This document shows positions 20,145 through 32,590 of a stretch of 64,000 nt of DNA, in pieces. This stretch comes from Corinectria fuckeliana (taxonomy: Eukaryota > Ascomycota > Sordariomycetes > Hypocreales > Nectriaceae). The stretch lies in assembly GCA_019137255.1 (NCBI GenBank), contig WPDH01000042.1, positions 124,001-188,000 of the forward strand, given 5' to 3'. Position 1 is the stretch's first letter. Each line of letters starts with the position of its first letter. The notes under the pieces were generated by a model. That model ran no database searches. It was not told where the DNA came from and saw nothing but the letters and a program-made list of their open reading frames with translations. The position numbers and the translations under genes are program-made.

Positions 20145-23100
20145 AGGCTTACTACAATGTTTGGGGAGTATCACGGCTGGCAAAAGGAGGAAGGACTACA
20201 GGGTGGGTAGGTCGATTTACAATTGGATACGGGTCACAGACGGAGACGGTCAAGTTTACCAAAAGATATCTATTTGCATTAAAGAACCGAAGGGAAAGCA
20301 CATTGTCATCCCCGAAAAGTCACAGCAACGAGTTGTCCGCGGTCGTATAACGCGGAGTGACAAAGAGACGATGCCGACACAGTTGCGTGGATCTTCAACC
20401 CCCACAACCAGCTGTTGCATAGCCCACCTCATTTCCCTCGCAGGAGCGTGTCTGACATCCGTGCTTGTGATTTCCAAGACGCTTGCTTACCCTACATGAG
20501 GAACCATGGCTCTGAGGTGTATTTACACTTTTCACCTGCGCCCGAAGCTTGAGCCATCCTTGGCCGAAGAAGACATTTACGCGCGGGACCGCACCGCAGT
20601 TTGACGGATGGCATTATTACTGTCGGAAGGCGTTAAGGTCTTTGTTGCATTGGTCCGTGGATTGGCTCCCCGGGGGGGTATTCAGCACAGCCACGTTGAG
20701 AGTGGAGAGGGCGTGCAAAGACTTGGACAGGAAGGTCGGAACCAATCGATTGAGTACCTTTGATTATGGTGGATGATGTGGGATCCGATGCGAAAAAGAG
20801 GGGGTTGGACAGCGATGTTTGTGCTGTCTACGAGGCAGTGCTGCCGGAGTGTGGTGGATGTACTTGGTGTCAGTCGGCCTTCTGTTTGCTCGGGGCTTCG
20901 ATACGGCGGTCTTAGACGACGCATTCTAGGAATCCAAACTGGGCAACGAGAGGGATGTTTGTATGTACGTGGCAGACGTAGGAGCACTGTCGGCATCCAT
21001 GTTGGCAAATGCAGGTTGTCTGTCCCGGCGACTTGATCTTGGCTGTTGTATTGATTAGGGGAGTGTTCCTGGACCATCATATGTTACTTAGTGCTAGGCT
21101 AATACTTGGCAAAGAATGATCAGCGGCATTTTACTTTCACCTTGCTCGTCGACCCAAGCGTTCTAGAGTAAGCGTGTCAAGGCGTTTCATGCATCGAGCG
21201 TCTCTAATCGCTGTTCAATCCGTGTAACGCAGTCTCCCGTCGGCCTTGCTAGTAAGCGGACTTTGAGCCTCGACGCAGGCATTCGCAAAGAGTGTCCCTA
21301 CAGACGACGCAGTAGCATCTCACGGACCGCTTCGGGACCATGACTGATTGCGGCCGCATTATAGCGTTCAACAGGTGAGGAACGCGTGAGTGAGACTCTG
21401 CACTGCCATCATCACGATACCACTCTCATCGAACTACGGAACTGACGTAGCTTGTCGATACTTGCTCAACCAGAAGCGTTGCAGATCATCTTTTATAGCC
21501 ACAAAAACAGGACATTTGCCTTAGGAAGCCCTCGCCATACATCGGAAACTCCTCGTTTGCGCAGTGGCTTAGGGGCTTCATCGTGGCGGTAGATTCTGTC
21601 CTGCCTGCGAGAGCGACTGTGCCAGCCCCGCGTGGAGTTAACCCGGAAGGACGAACTTCGTTGAGGTTTGCTAAATAAAGGAGGCGACGGAGCGCTGGTG
21701 GAGTTGGCAGGTCTTGAGCTCTCCTAGGGTGTTATGTCACCGGAGCTTCTTCTACCGTCGGCATCACCTGAGCGGTGGCTTGGAAGGAGTACGGCCCAAC
21801 ACCAGGTGACGGCTGGCTGATGCTGCTCCAAGTATGAACTTGACAGTACCGGTTTCTCACAGCCTTCGCCCCGGCCGCGCAAGATACGCCCGGTGGCTTA
21901 GACGTCGCCCCGCACATCTTACATCACTCTTCATGGCCCGGTACAGGTCCCATGCCCACGTCCTTTCCATCGAGAGGCAGGCAGACAGACAACAAGCGTC
22001 AACTCCGCAGGAACAAGATGGGAATGCCTTGGCTCCGGAAGGTCAAGTTTGAGCACGGAGTCTTGACGATTGGCTAGAGCCGTGAGACGCATAGGCGGCA
22101 AATGAGTTTACCGGGAGCACTGCCCTCTGGGTCGATCTAGGAAACTAGCTTGAGAAAGCCTGTTGTCATGCGGCCACGGCTTGGGCCCCGATCTTGGTAT
22201 CGTATGCACGTGCGAGGTTCTTCATCTGCGAGGTCAGAGTCAGGAAGGAGGGGGCTTTAGTCCGGCTGCCGGGGAGTGGATATCTCTAGGTGGTATCTTG
22301 GCGCTGGTGTGGAGGGCAAGAGTAGTTAAACTGCTTAAGTTTCTTGGCTGCAGAATCGACTCCGATAACAAGAGACTTTCGTTTAATTTGGCTAGCTGGC
22401 CGGCAGTTTAACGAAACAACTGTTATTTTGGTTACGGACTTAAAACTGGGGTGACACAGGGGCGACCGAAGTATACCGATCGTGAGTTGCTGATCCCTAG
22501 GATGAGGTTTCATCGCGTATCCGAAACATAGCCTGTGTCTTCTGTGTATATCTGTGTCTGGCGTTTGAGCAGGAGTCGTGATATTCGGGCTGTAAACCAT
22601 CCCTTTTTGCGATGTCATTCGCTTCGACACAGTCCTGCCTTGACGCGCTTACTCTCAACGCTCAACACCTTGATGCCTAGATGCCCTAATTGCTCTGCTA
22701 TTACATATTAGTAGCAAGACTATGTCTAAGGAAAGGTATAAGGGTGAGAGCCGATATAGGCACATGATATACAGCCCGACTAGAAGTATCATACAGCCCG
22801 AATAGCACGACTGTTGAGCAAACAGCAAACAGCAAACAGCTCACCATCTCCTCTGGTCGCGGTGAACAATCCGATGCCTGTATGATCGCGCAGCCCCACT
22901 CAATCAACGGCGTCGATTCGCTCCCAGTCAAAAGACCTGCTGGATCGGATTGAGGCTGAGCACGCCGTGTGTCCCCGAAAGGGATTAGCTGCGCGAGTTG
23001 AAGGGTCGACAAGTGGTGCTTTGTGGCCACTGCGGTCATGGAGGCAGTCAGACATTTGGGCGTGAAACCCCGCGAGACGTCAGTCCTTTGGGTAGCAAAG

Positions 23101-26100
23101 CCTCTGATCTGGGGTCTTTTGCCAGGGACATTGGGGGATTCGGGGACCCGAAACCTGGTCCTGGGTTCGCGATATGCGCGAAGGTTGTCGGTGGCTGTCC
23201 GAGCCACGAGATGGCATGATTCTGATTGGCTGTTGCGTGGTATCGTGCTGCTTGGGCAAACGGGCTCACTAACTTTTTTTTGACGACACATGAACCAAAC
23301 AACTTGTCGACATGAAAACGTCATGGATGAAATTCCCGGCGACGAACTACGTCCTTATCGGGGGAAACGATGCACTGGGTTCTCAGTGCGGATCGTGATT
23401 TTCGGTACGACAATCGTGCACTGTAGTCAGGCGTACGTGCGTGCGTGCGTGTGTGTGTGCGGGCAATTCTGTCGCTTCAGGCCTCCCAGAGGCTGTGCTG
23501 GGAAAAAGGGTTGTGTCCGCCACCGGGAGTTTTCTGAAGCCGGGCGCGAGCGAAACTGTTGAGTCTCTCTCACAGCGTATGAGGCGCCGCTCTCGACTGC
23601 CGGGTTCCTGGAATTCTGGTCCGAGAGGCCTCGCTGGCAGAGATCTGCACCCCTCCGCCGCGAGGAAAGCCTCGCTCACCGTCAAAGCTGTGGCAAAGAC
23701 GTCAACGAAGCCGCGAAGTCCCTGCGAGAACCTGCTCTAAGGACGCCTGCTGCGCCCCCGGGGTAAGGCAAACATTCGTCAGACTGTCACTCGGGACACG
23801 AGGTTGGTCCAACCGACCGCCAGTGCTGTTCACCTAAAATCCTCGATGGAGACAAGGGGCGACTGAGATAGAGTGTGCATGGGGGGACGGGAGGAGAAGG
23901 ACATGATGAATCTTGGCCTAACCTTGTCCAATGACCAGGGGTGGGGCCGGCGCCTAACACGTCCGGGACAGTAGCACGATAGCTTAATGAATAGCGCTGT
24001 GGAGCCTCTAAATCATTTGGATTCCGAATATGTACAGACGGACCGACGAGATTCATTAATCCGTTGGTATTGAGCGTCTCTTGAGCCCGGAGCGAGAGAG
24101 GCGAGCGTACCCGGAGCCGCAACGAGTTACACTAGCACTCTAGCACTGCCTGCTGCACGAGATACGTGGCTGGCCGAGGACACATAATCTACGGGTAGAT
24201 AAACTCCGCCCTATTCAGAACCGTAGCTAGGCCGGTAGCTGATCACTCACGGATATTCGTACTTAGGTGGCGAATGCCCGATAATAAACAATCTATCGCA
24301 ATGCCCTTAGTGCCATGGGTTGGCGACGATGTACGGAGTATGTATGTCCTCATTTCCGGCCCCAGAATGCACTAACACAGCAAGACAAATAAGCTCAGCC
24401 ATGTGGCCAGGTCTTCATCCAGGGATGGACCCAGTTTTGATGGAAATTGCCACGGCAGGAGTACGTATTGGACCCGTAGATTAACCAGGAAGCCAGCTCA
24501 ACCCCCATCGGCCATCACCCTGGCGCCCTCGGCGTGGAGATTGGGGGTTCTCCGGGGAACGAATTCCTGCTTCGGCCTATTAGGGGCCTTGAGACTCGCA
24601 GGGCCTCGGCTCTGCCCCTTCTGCCCCAGCCGCCGTCGTGTCAACAATGATTGAATGTCAGTGGCGGGAATGCCCCAGCCTGGTGTCATGCCAGGACTCC
24701 AACTAGCCTAGGGGAAGGACATCCATTGTACGGTTGCGCGCTTCCTTCAAGCCTTCTAGAAAGGATCACGAAGCGCGGGACGCGTGGCACGTGTCGGAGG
24801 TACCTATTCTTGTGTGCGAAATTGCGAGGAACACCAGGTACCGTGCTGGATGGCATCCTGGACCAAAGCTATTGATTGCGTGGGTGCGTGACTCCATCCA
24901 ATACGACTACTCTCGCCAGTCTTACTACGTACATACGTAGTAGTAAGTTGAGGAACATGAAAGGCCTGAGCCTGCTGGCACCAAACAAGGAGACAAACAT
25001 CATCTCTCAGGCAATGGCATTCGCGATTATGGTCGTGAAGCAAGTGACGCTGCATACTTAATAATTAGATGATGGGATCCGTTCCTGAATCGTGGGATAG
25101 CGGAGGACAATGCGGTCGTACCACTCACTGGCGCTGCGACGGCCACCACGCCGCTAGACGCTTAGAGCCTTGGCTTCCAGTCGCACCATCTGCCAGATCT
25201 GCGGCCAGTATCCATTCGCACTGTACGCCCCGTATGCCTCATCGAATGAGGTGTCGCTGGGTTGTCGCTGGGGGGTGCCCAGAGAGATACCATTCGAGCG
25301 CCTTGACTCGGATGGCTTCACCGCAGCGTTCGTTCAACATCAAGTGACCGACTGCCTGGATGAGGCAAGCCAAAGCGGTCATCGATTCGTCTTCGGAGAT
25401 CACTTGTGGCGGATGGCAAAAAACCAACCGACTCAGCCTCCTCGCTGGTGCGCGGCGAGAGGCCGCCAGAAGTCACTTGAGATCCGATAGACTTCGAAGT
25501 GTGGGGAATTTCGAGCAGCTGGGAAGAAGTTTTCGGACGGTGAGTGTCTATCCTGAGAACCGAGAACTAAGAGAGAGGCATTGGAATTGTCATTCGGCTG
25601 GATGATGGGAGTTCAAAAAACACATAAGGTATGCAGCTTACACCAGAAAGGCAACCAACATGACCAGCAATGAGGAACTACAAGGGATCTACGAGCTACT
25701 AAATCACTAGTAGTAGATTATGCGGTACATAAGTACCTCGGGAAAGACAAAGACAGTGCCCTTCCAATATAATCGCACTGCCTGCCTACGTAGCGCAACA
25801 GGGGAAGTCGGTCGCGATGGACCAAGGTCCATCAGGTCACTTCCGTGCTAGATTACGGTTATCTGTACCCACGTACGACCAAAGGGCCCAGAAGGCTAGC
25901 TAGAGGGCGCTGAAGACTCCTTCGGCAGACTTGATTTGCGCAACGTTTAGCGCTTGACTTCGGGGGACCCACGTCCACTGGAAGCTCTGATGCCTCACTG
26001 TGCAGCAACTCCTGAGCCTAATAACGGGGGCCAGGTACCTTGGGCCAGGCCTGGGGCACTATGGTATGGAGGTACCCTACCTAACCGGGTAGGTGCCTTG

Positions 26101-26592
26101 GTCCCCTGGTTGCCCTGCATCCACGGCCCACGGGCTCCTCTAGACAGGGTGCATGCACCCGCTTGGCCACTTACCGAACCGGGTGGTGGCCACAGCCAAT
26201 CACTACAATTGCACAGCCTCATCGGCGCGCTCTTGGCAGGAAGCGGCAAAACAGACTCCTCTCCCAACTTCGAGTCAATCCTTCCTACACTCCTCCTCAT
26301 GTCACATTTGTGCCCTTTCTCTTCTTCATGAGACTTACCGTTCACGCCACACCGGGTCATTCGTCCCAGTTTTCCCTCTCCTTCATAACTAACCACATCG
26401 CCCATGCTGGCCCTCTTGGCTCTACGCCGTCTCCATCTTCCTAACTCAGCTTCCTTTGTCGAGACCATCTTCGTCACCACTCTAGCCATCTTGGCCTTTG
26501 CATAGCCTCGTTGCTTTGCCTCCATCACCGTTGGCCACCTCCCAGAGTGTCGGGTCGCATCCTCGCTCCCCACCACTGGCTGGCTGCCTGAC
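20145..26592. other. Gene-poor 6.4-kb region
   Basis: No recognisable protein gene, RNA gene or transposon. Reading frames of 60-210 codons on both strands overlap at random, lack splice-linked partners and encode no known domain. A short (TGCG)/(TG) run lies near 23438-23460 and a TGACGCGCT motif at 22641-22649. The last several hundred bases are the promoter and leader of the calcium ATPase gene. Confidence 0.5.
26214..26220 (-). promoter_or_regulatory. Possible CDRE (Crz1-like) site
   Basis: The heptamer CAGCCTC, which reads GAGGCTG on the minus strand, lies about 370 bp upstream of the calcium ATPase start. A further AGCCTC is at 26504-26509. GAGGCTG is close to the calcineurin-dependent response element bound by Crz1 in yeast, and PMC1 is a classic Crz1 target. 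A single short motif is weak evidence. Confidence 0.3.
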
Positions 26593-29500
26593 ATGGCTGA
26601 CCACGATGACTCGGCGCGAAATCCGCCTATGAGGCGACGAGCGTATGTCAATCCTGTTTTGTTGGGCGGGAGGCATCCCGATGCATATATCCATCTTCCA
26701 GCCCCGTGCCTTGCTGACCTGGTTTCCGTCTCTAGGCCCACCATCACCATTGACACTACGGACGTCAATTCTAGCTCAACCGTCCCCGAAATGGCACCCG
26801 GTTCGCAACAGCTGTCCAACCCTCCCATCTCCCCGAAGGACGATGCTGTGAGCCCCACGACTACTCTCGATCCCTTATCCACGAGCTGGGTATCCCAGCG
26901 TCAAGGCGGGAACTCGCGGCCCGACTTGAACACGGCCGTATCCTTCGAGAGCAGAGACAGCCGGCCAACAAGCCCCCACAATGTGTCGAGCCCGGTGACC
27001 TCGCGATCTGGTGACCGTGGTGCCGCTTTCCTGGCGGTACCGGATCCCCTACGATCACGACAGAACTCGGTCGATTCCGAAGACATGTCCCGCTCTGTCT
27101 CTTCCCACGGGGAGACGACTGTTGTGGGATCCAACTCTACCCAGACGGAAAAGTATAAGTCGTCCGACATGACCACTCAGAAAATTATTCACGACGAGAA
27201 GGCCTTGAAAGCAGATGTCGGCACTGAGGCAGACTTCGAGGTCGAAAACAACCCCTTTGCGTTCACCCCTGGCCAGATGAACAAGATGTTCAACCCCAAG
27301 AATCTTGGCGCGTTCTATCAGCTTGGTGGCATGGACGGCCTCGAGAGGGGACTACGAACTGATCGAAAAGCTGGACTGAGCCTCGAGGAGACCAGTTTGG
27401 ATGGGCGGATATCTTTCGAGGAAGCTACTGCCAAGAACTACAAATTGGAAAACGAAGATGTATCCCCCGCCACCCCTGCACACTCACCCGGTAGTGGCGG
27501 CGACAAATTCGCGGACCGACTCCGCGTATTCAAGGACAACCGACTGCCGGTGAAGAAGGGCAAGAGCCTGTGGCAGCTTATGTGGATTACCTACAATGAT
27601 AAGGTGCTGATTCTGCTGTCTGTTGCCGCAGTTATCAGCTTGGCTGTCGGACTTTACCAAACCTTTGGTGGTGAGCACAAACCAGGCGAGCCCAAAGTGG
27701 AATGGATTGAAGGTGTGGCCATCATCGCCGCCATCGTCATCGTCGTCATCGTCGGATCTCTCAACGATTTTCAAAAGGAACGCCAGTTCGCCAAGTTGAA
27801 TCAAAAGAAGCAGGATCGCGACGTCAATGTTGTACGCTCCGGAAAGATAATGGAACTGTCTGTTCACGATATTTTGGTCGGCGACGTTCTACATCTTGAA
27901 CCCGGAGACTTAGTTCCTGTCGATGGAATCCTGATCGAAGGCTTCAATGTGAAGTGCGATGAATCTCAAACAACCGGCGAGTCTGACATCATTCGCAAAC
28001 GGCCCGCCGAAGAAGTTTACGCCGCCATGGAAAACCATGAGGACCTCAAGAAGATGGATCCCTTTATCCAGTCTGGCGCTCGAATTATGGAAGGTGTTGG
28101 TACTTTCATGTGCACTTCCACGGGCATCTACTCCTCGTACGGAAAGACCCTCATGGCTTTGAACGACGACCCCGAGATGACACCTCTGCAAATGAAACTC
28201 AACGTCATTGCTACCTACATTGCCAAGCTTGGTGGTGCCGCCGGTCTGCTCTTGTTCATCGTTCTCTTCATCGAATTCCTCGTTCGTCTACCTAAACAAC
28301 CCGACGACGTTTCCCCCGCCGAGAAGGGCCAGATGTTCCTCAACATCTTCATTATGGTTGTGACCATTATTGTGGTTGCCGTACCTGAAGGTCTTCCCCT
28401 CGCTGTCACCCTGGCTCTGGCGTTTGCAACCACCCGCATGCTTCGTGACGCCAATTTGGTACGACACCTGAAGGCTTGTGAAGTCATGGGCAACGCGACA
28501 ACAATCTGCTCAGACAAAACTGGCACCCTGACCCAGAATAAGATGCAAGTCGTCTCGGGAACCATCGGAACCAGCCACAGATTTGGCGGTGCTCGTCCTG
28601 GAACACAGGGCAGCGACGGCGAATCCACACCCATTGATACTAGCGGCGACATCTCGGCATCCGAGTTTGCTTCGATGCTTAGCGCACCAGTCAAGGAGCT
28701 GCTGCTCAAGTCCATCTCCATCAACTCCACTGCTTTTGAGGGAGAGGTTGACGGAGAGAACACTTTCATTGGATCCAAGACTGAAACCGCGCTCCTCATC
28801 TTTGCTCGTACCCATCTGGGTATGGGGCCCGTGAGCGAGGAACGAGAGAATGCCAGGCCTCTCCAGCTTATTCCCTTCGACTCTGGCCGCAAATGCATGG
28901 GTATCGTGGTCGCCCTTCCCAATGGCGGGGCCAGACTCTACATCAAAGGCGCTTCCGAAATCATTCTGGCAAAGTGTAGCCAAGTTCTCCGCGACCCTGC
29001 TACGGATAGCTCAGTTGCTCCCATGTCGCAAGACAACATTGACACGGTCAACCAGCTCATTGAGAGCTACGCCAGGCGATCTCTACGAACCATCGGCATC
29101 TGCTACAAGGAGTTTGAATCCTGGCCCCCTAAGGCTGTTCGCTTTGTCGAAGGTGGTAACAACGAGGTTGTCTTTGATGACCTATTCTACAACATGTCTT
29201 TCCTCAGCATGGTCGGAATCCAGGATCCTCTGCGAGAAGGTGTTCCGGAGGCCGTCCGCCTCTGCCAGAAGGCAGGTGTCGTTGTCCGAATGGTCACTGG
29301 CGACAACAAAATCACTGCCGAGTCTATCGCTAGGGAATGTGGAATCCTTCAGGCTAACAGTCTGGTCATGGAGGGACCCGAGTTCCGCAACCTGTCCAAG
29401 TTCGAGCAGGAGGCAATCATCCCCAGACTCCATGTGCTGGCCCGATCCAGTCCCGAGGACAAGCGAATCCTGGTTAAGCGCCTCAAGGATAAAGGCGAGA

Positions 29501-30872
29501 CAGTTGCTGTCACTGGTGATGGCACCAATGACGCACCTGCCCTCAAGATGGCCGACGTGGGTTTCTCCATGGGCATCTCCGGTACTGAGGTTGCCAAGGA
29601 AGCATCTGCTATCATTCTCATGGACGACAACTTCGCAAGCATTGTCAAGGCTCTGAAGTGGGGTCGTGCTGTCAACGATGCTGTGAAACGATTCCTCCAG
29701 TTCCAGCTTACGGTCAACGTTACTGCTGTCATGCTAACCTTTGTCACTGCCGTGTCTAGTGACGAGGAGACGGCTGTCCTGACTGCTGTCCAGCTGCTTT
29801 GGGTCAATCTGATCATGGACACCTTGGCTGCCCTGGCCCTGGCCACAGACCCCCCTCATGACAGCGTGCTGGATCGGAAGCCGGAGCCAAAGGGCTCTGC
29901 CATCATATCGCCCACCATGTGGAAGATGATTATGGGGCAGTCGGTTTACCAGCTTGTCATTACTTTCATTTTGTACTATGGAGCTCCCAAGGGCATCCTG
30001 CCTCTCTCCAACGACCGCATCCCCAAGTCGGACGAGGTTGCCACTCTAGTCTTTAACACCTTTGTCTGGATGCAAATCTTCAATCAGTGGAAGTAAGTAG
30101 TCCTGAGTTCCTTATTGCAATTCTGAACATGGCAAGTTATGCTAACAATACATTCAGCAACCGTCGTCTCGACAACAAGTTCAACATCTTCGAAGGCCTG
30201 ACGAAGAACTGGTTCTTCATCGGTATCAGTGCCCTTATGTGCGGCGGCCAGATTCTGATAATATTCGTTGGTGGCGACGCTTTTGAAATTGCCGACGATG
30301 GCCAGAGCGGTGTCCTTTGGGCCATCGCTGTTGTTCTTGGCTTCATTTCGATTCCAGTCGGTATCATCATCCGTCTCATCCCCGACAAGATCTTCCTTGC
30401 CATAATCCCCCAGTTCCTCAAAAACCGGGCCAACAAGGTTCCTGGACTGACGATCTCGGACGAGGAGATGGACATGTATCCCGAGCCGTTGGCAGATGTT
30501 CGAGACGAACTCAACTTCCTCAGGCGGATGAAGGGAGGACGCCTGAACAACCTGAAATTTGCGATCCAGCACCCCAAGGAAGCCATCACGTTGCAGCGAT
30601 CGAGAAGTCCCTCACACTCCCGATCCAACTCGATCAACGTGCCACAGACACCGGTGCAGGAGGATGTTGTGGGATCGCCAGTGGCGACTCCTAACTCCCA
30701 GAGGAGGCGAGGATCCAACCGGTCGCGCTCCAATTCAGCGCTGGGTGCGCCCACAGTCATGGCGGGCATCATCGCGGCCGGAGTGGCAGCAGGGTGGCAA
30801 CCCATGACGCGGCCAGCGATGGACGGAGAGACTCAGGGTAATGGGACACAGGATAGCGAGGCGCACAAATAA
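26593..30872 (+). CDS. PMC1: Type IIB (PMCA/Pmc1-like) calcium P-type ATPase, 3 exons, about 1373 aa
   Basis: ATP-driven Ca2+ export pump of the plasma-membrane/vacuolar type. Exons: 26593-26642, 26736-30092 and 30158-30872. Intron 1 (93 nt, GTATGT...CTCTAG) is 3n and stop-free; splicing yields RRRAPTITIDT, the usual fungal start. Ten membrane segments are visible, four before and six after the large loops. Hallmarks: TTGES actuator; M4 VAVPEGLPLAV; the phosphorylation site CSDKTGTLTQNKM at about residue 610; KGASEIIL nucleotide binding; MVTGDNKITA and VTGDGTNDAPALKMADVG hinge; M6 WVNLIMDTLAALALATD. The N-terminal 300 residues are long and disordered. The C-terminal tail after M10 is short, Ser/Arg-rich, with no calmodulin site that I can assign. 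S. cerevisiae Pmc1 lacks a C-terminal regulatory extension too. Confidence 0.93.
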
Positions 30873-32142
30873 GGAGTAATTCGGCTGTACCATATGGGAG
30901 GCTACTAGACCTGGATCGAGTATTGTTAATTGTTTTTTCCTTGCTCATTGGGTTACAACTATGGATAGAAAAGAATCGTTCTAAGTACCAGCGTATACAT
31001 AACATAATTACACTGTTCATTGGCCTTGGATGCTTTGCGTCTCTGACGCTTTGCCTGTGAATGTATGTCGGAAATCCGGCGCGTCTCGAGTGTCGATATG
31101 GTTTGGAAGATGGTGACATTTTGAGGGGGAATGTTTCGCAAGCGCCGCACTGCCTGTGGAACGCGCGGCCAAGTTTCGCCAAGTTTCATTGAGACGGGCA
31201 TTTGCGAAACAACCCAACGCCTCGCCTTGGGGGTCATCAAGGCCTCGTTTCGTTTCAGGCCAGGCTTCCAGTCTCCAAGGACTCATTTAGTTACCTGATG
31301 ACTGTGACGCTGGGCGGTGGGTTAGCCCGGACTTGCACATGATGGGGGCACAACGTGCTAGAACCTACTGTGGGCTGAAGCTGTGCAGCGAGGCAGGGCA
31401 AGTTGTCAGGTGCCCCTTCGATGTTAGTGTTGGTAAGTTGTTACGGGCGGGACGACTAGGATGGGGTTGTCAATTCGTGATAAGGTCATAGGCCTACTAT
31501 CTGTCAAGCAGAGCGAGACGGAAACGCGACTCGTATTACGACGAGCTGGGGGCGGTTTGGGCGAGCAGAGGGGGTGATGAATGATTAGATTGCGCCGTGG
31601 AATGCCAGTACTGTTACTAAGAGTATGCGAGCTAGGTAGCATAGAGTTCTGCGGCTTGAGGGGGGGCTTTGGCTTGTGCTACAGTTTCTCGGACACTTTG
31701 ACCTGCGAAGCTTATCGACATCCGAGAAGACGGACGACGGACGACGGCATTGATAGAGGCGGGCGAGATGGGCCAAGTTTGTTTTTGTCATTGTGCCGGT
31801 TGTCAACTCATCGCGATGCTGTGCAACCAAGGTTGCCGGGGTACACGGCCCGGGGGAAGAGAGGGCTGGAGAGGAAAAAAAAACGATAGCGTAGGTTCAC
31901 TGGACTGGGACACGGCGTTGGCTGCCAATCATCCGTGGTGTCTTAATCTACCTGGCGTGGCCGGGTTGTCGGGAGGACGCGGGAGATGAAGGGAAAGGGG
32001 AGAGGGGGGGAGAGTGAGTGGCAACTAATGAGGGAACTACGGGAGACTTGCCTAATTACTCTTGGTAGTTGTCGCGTAGTCTGGATGATTATTTGAATTT
32101 TATGCCTGGGAATGGATCTCGGTATGAGACGATCTTAAGCAT

Positions 32143-32143
<1 letters not shown>

Positions 32144-32178
<35 letters not shown>
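32144..32178. repeat. (GAT)n microsatellite
   Basis: Nearly 12 uninterrupted GAT units in non-coding DNA downstream of the calcium ATPase gene. Confidence 0.95.
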
Positions 32179-32559
32179 CAATTGTTCAGTCACCGCTGGT
32201 TAATAGAGGCGAGAGAAGGGTTTTTTGGCCCGAGGTGGCGGAAAGGCTAAATGAAACCAAGCCGTCAGTCTGTGTTTTGTGTGCTTGGATAGTAGCCTAG
32301 CCAGGCAGCCAATCAGCTAGGGCCCTGTTTTCGTTCAGCTGGCGGAAGAGCATGTCATCAAATTCGAGAGACCGAGACAAGGCTGGGAGCGGGACTCTTG
32401 TCATGAAAGAAAGTAGACCGTCGCTGCGAGGAATAAGGTCGACGAAGAGTTGAATCAGACGGAACGCGAACACGTCGTGCAAAGTGTGAGCGACAGGTGA
32501 AGGAGAAGAGAGCATAAGAAAAAGCCGATGGATCACATCATGCATCAACAACACCACCA

Positions 32560-32564
<5 letters not shown>

Positions 32565-32590
<26 letters not shown>
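32565..32590. repeat. (CA)13 microsatellite
   Basis: Perfect CA dinucleotide run preceded by ACC triplets. Confidence 0.95.

Noticed and set aside
22701..23324. 207-codon minus-strand frame in the gene-poor block
   Set aside because: No recognisable domain, no start context and no spliced partner; composition looks random.
25995..26882. 295-codon minus-strand frame across the calcium ATPase start
   Set aside because: No domain; it overlaps the promoter and the first two coding exons of the pump on the other strand.
32144..32178. CRISPR-like or satellite array
   Set aside because: A plain trinucleotide microsatellite without spacers.
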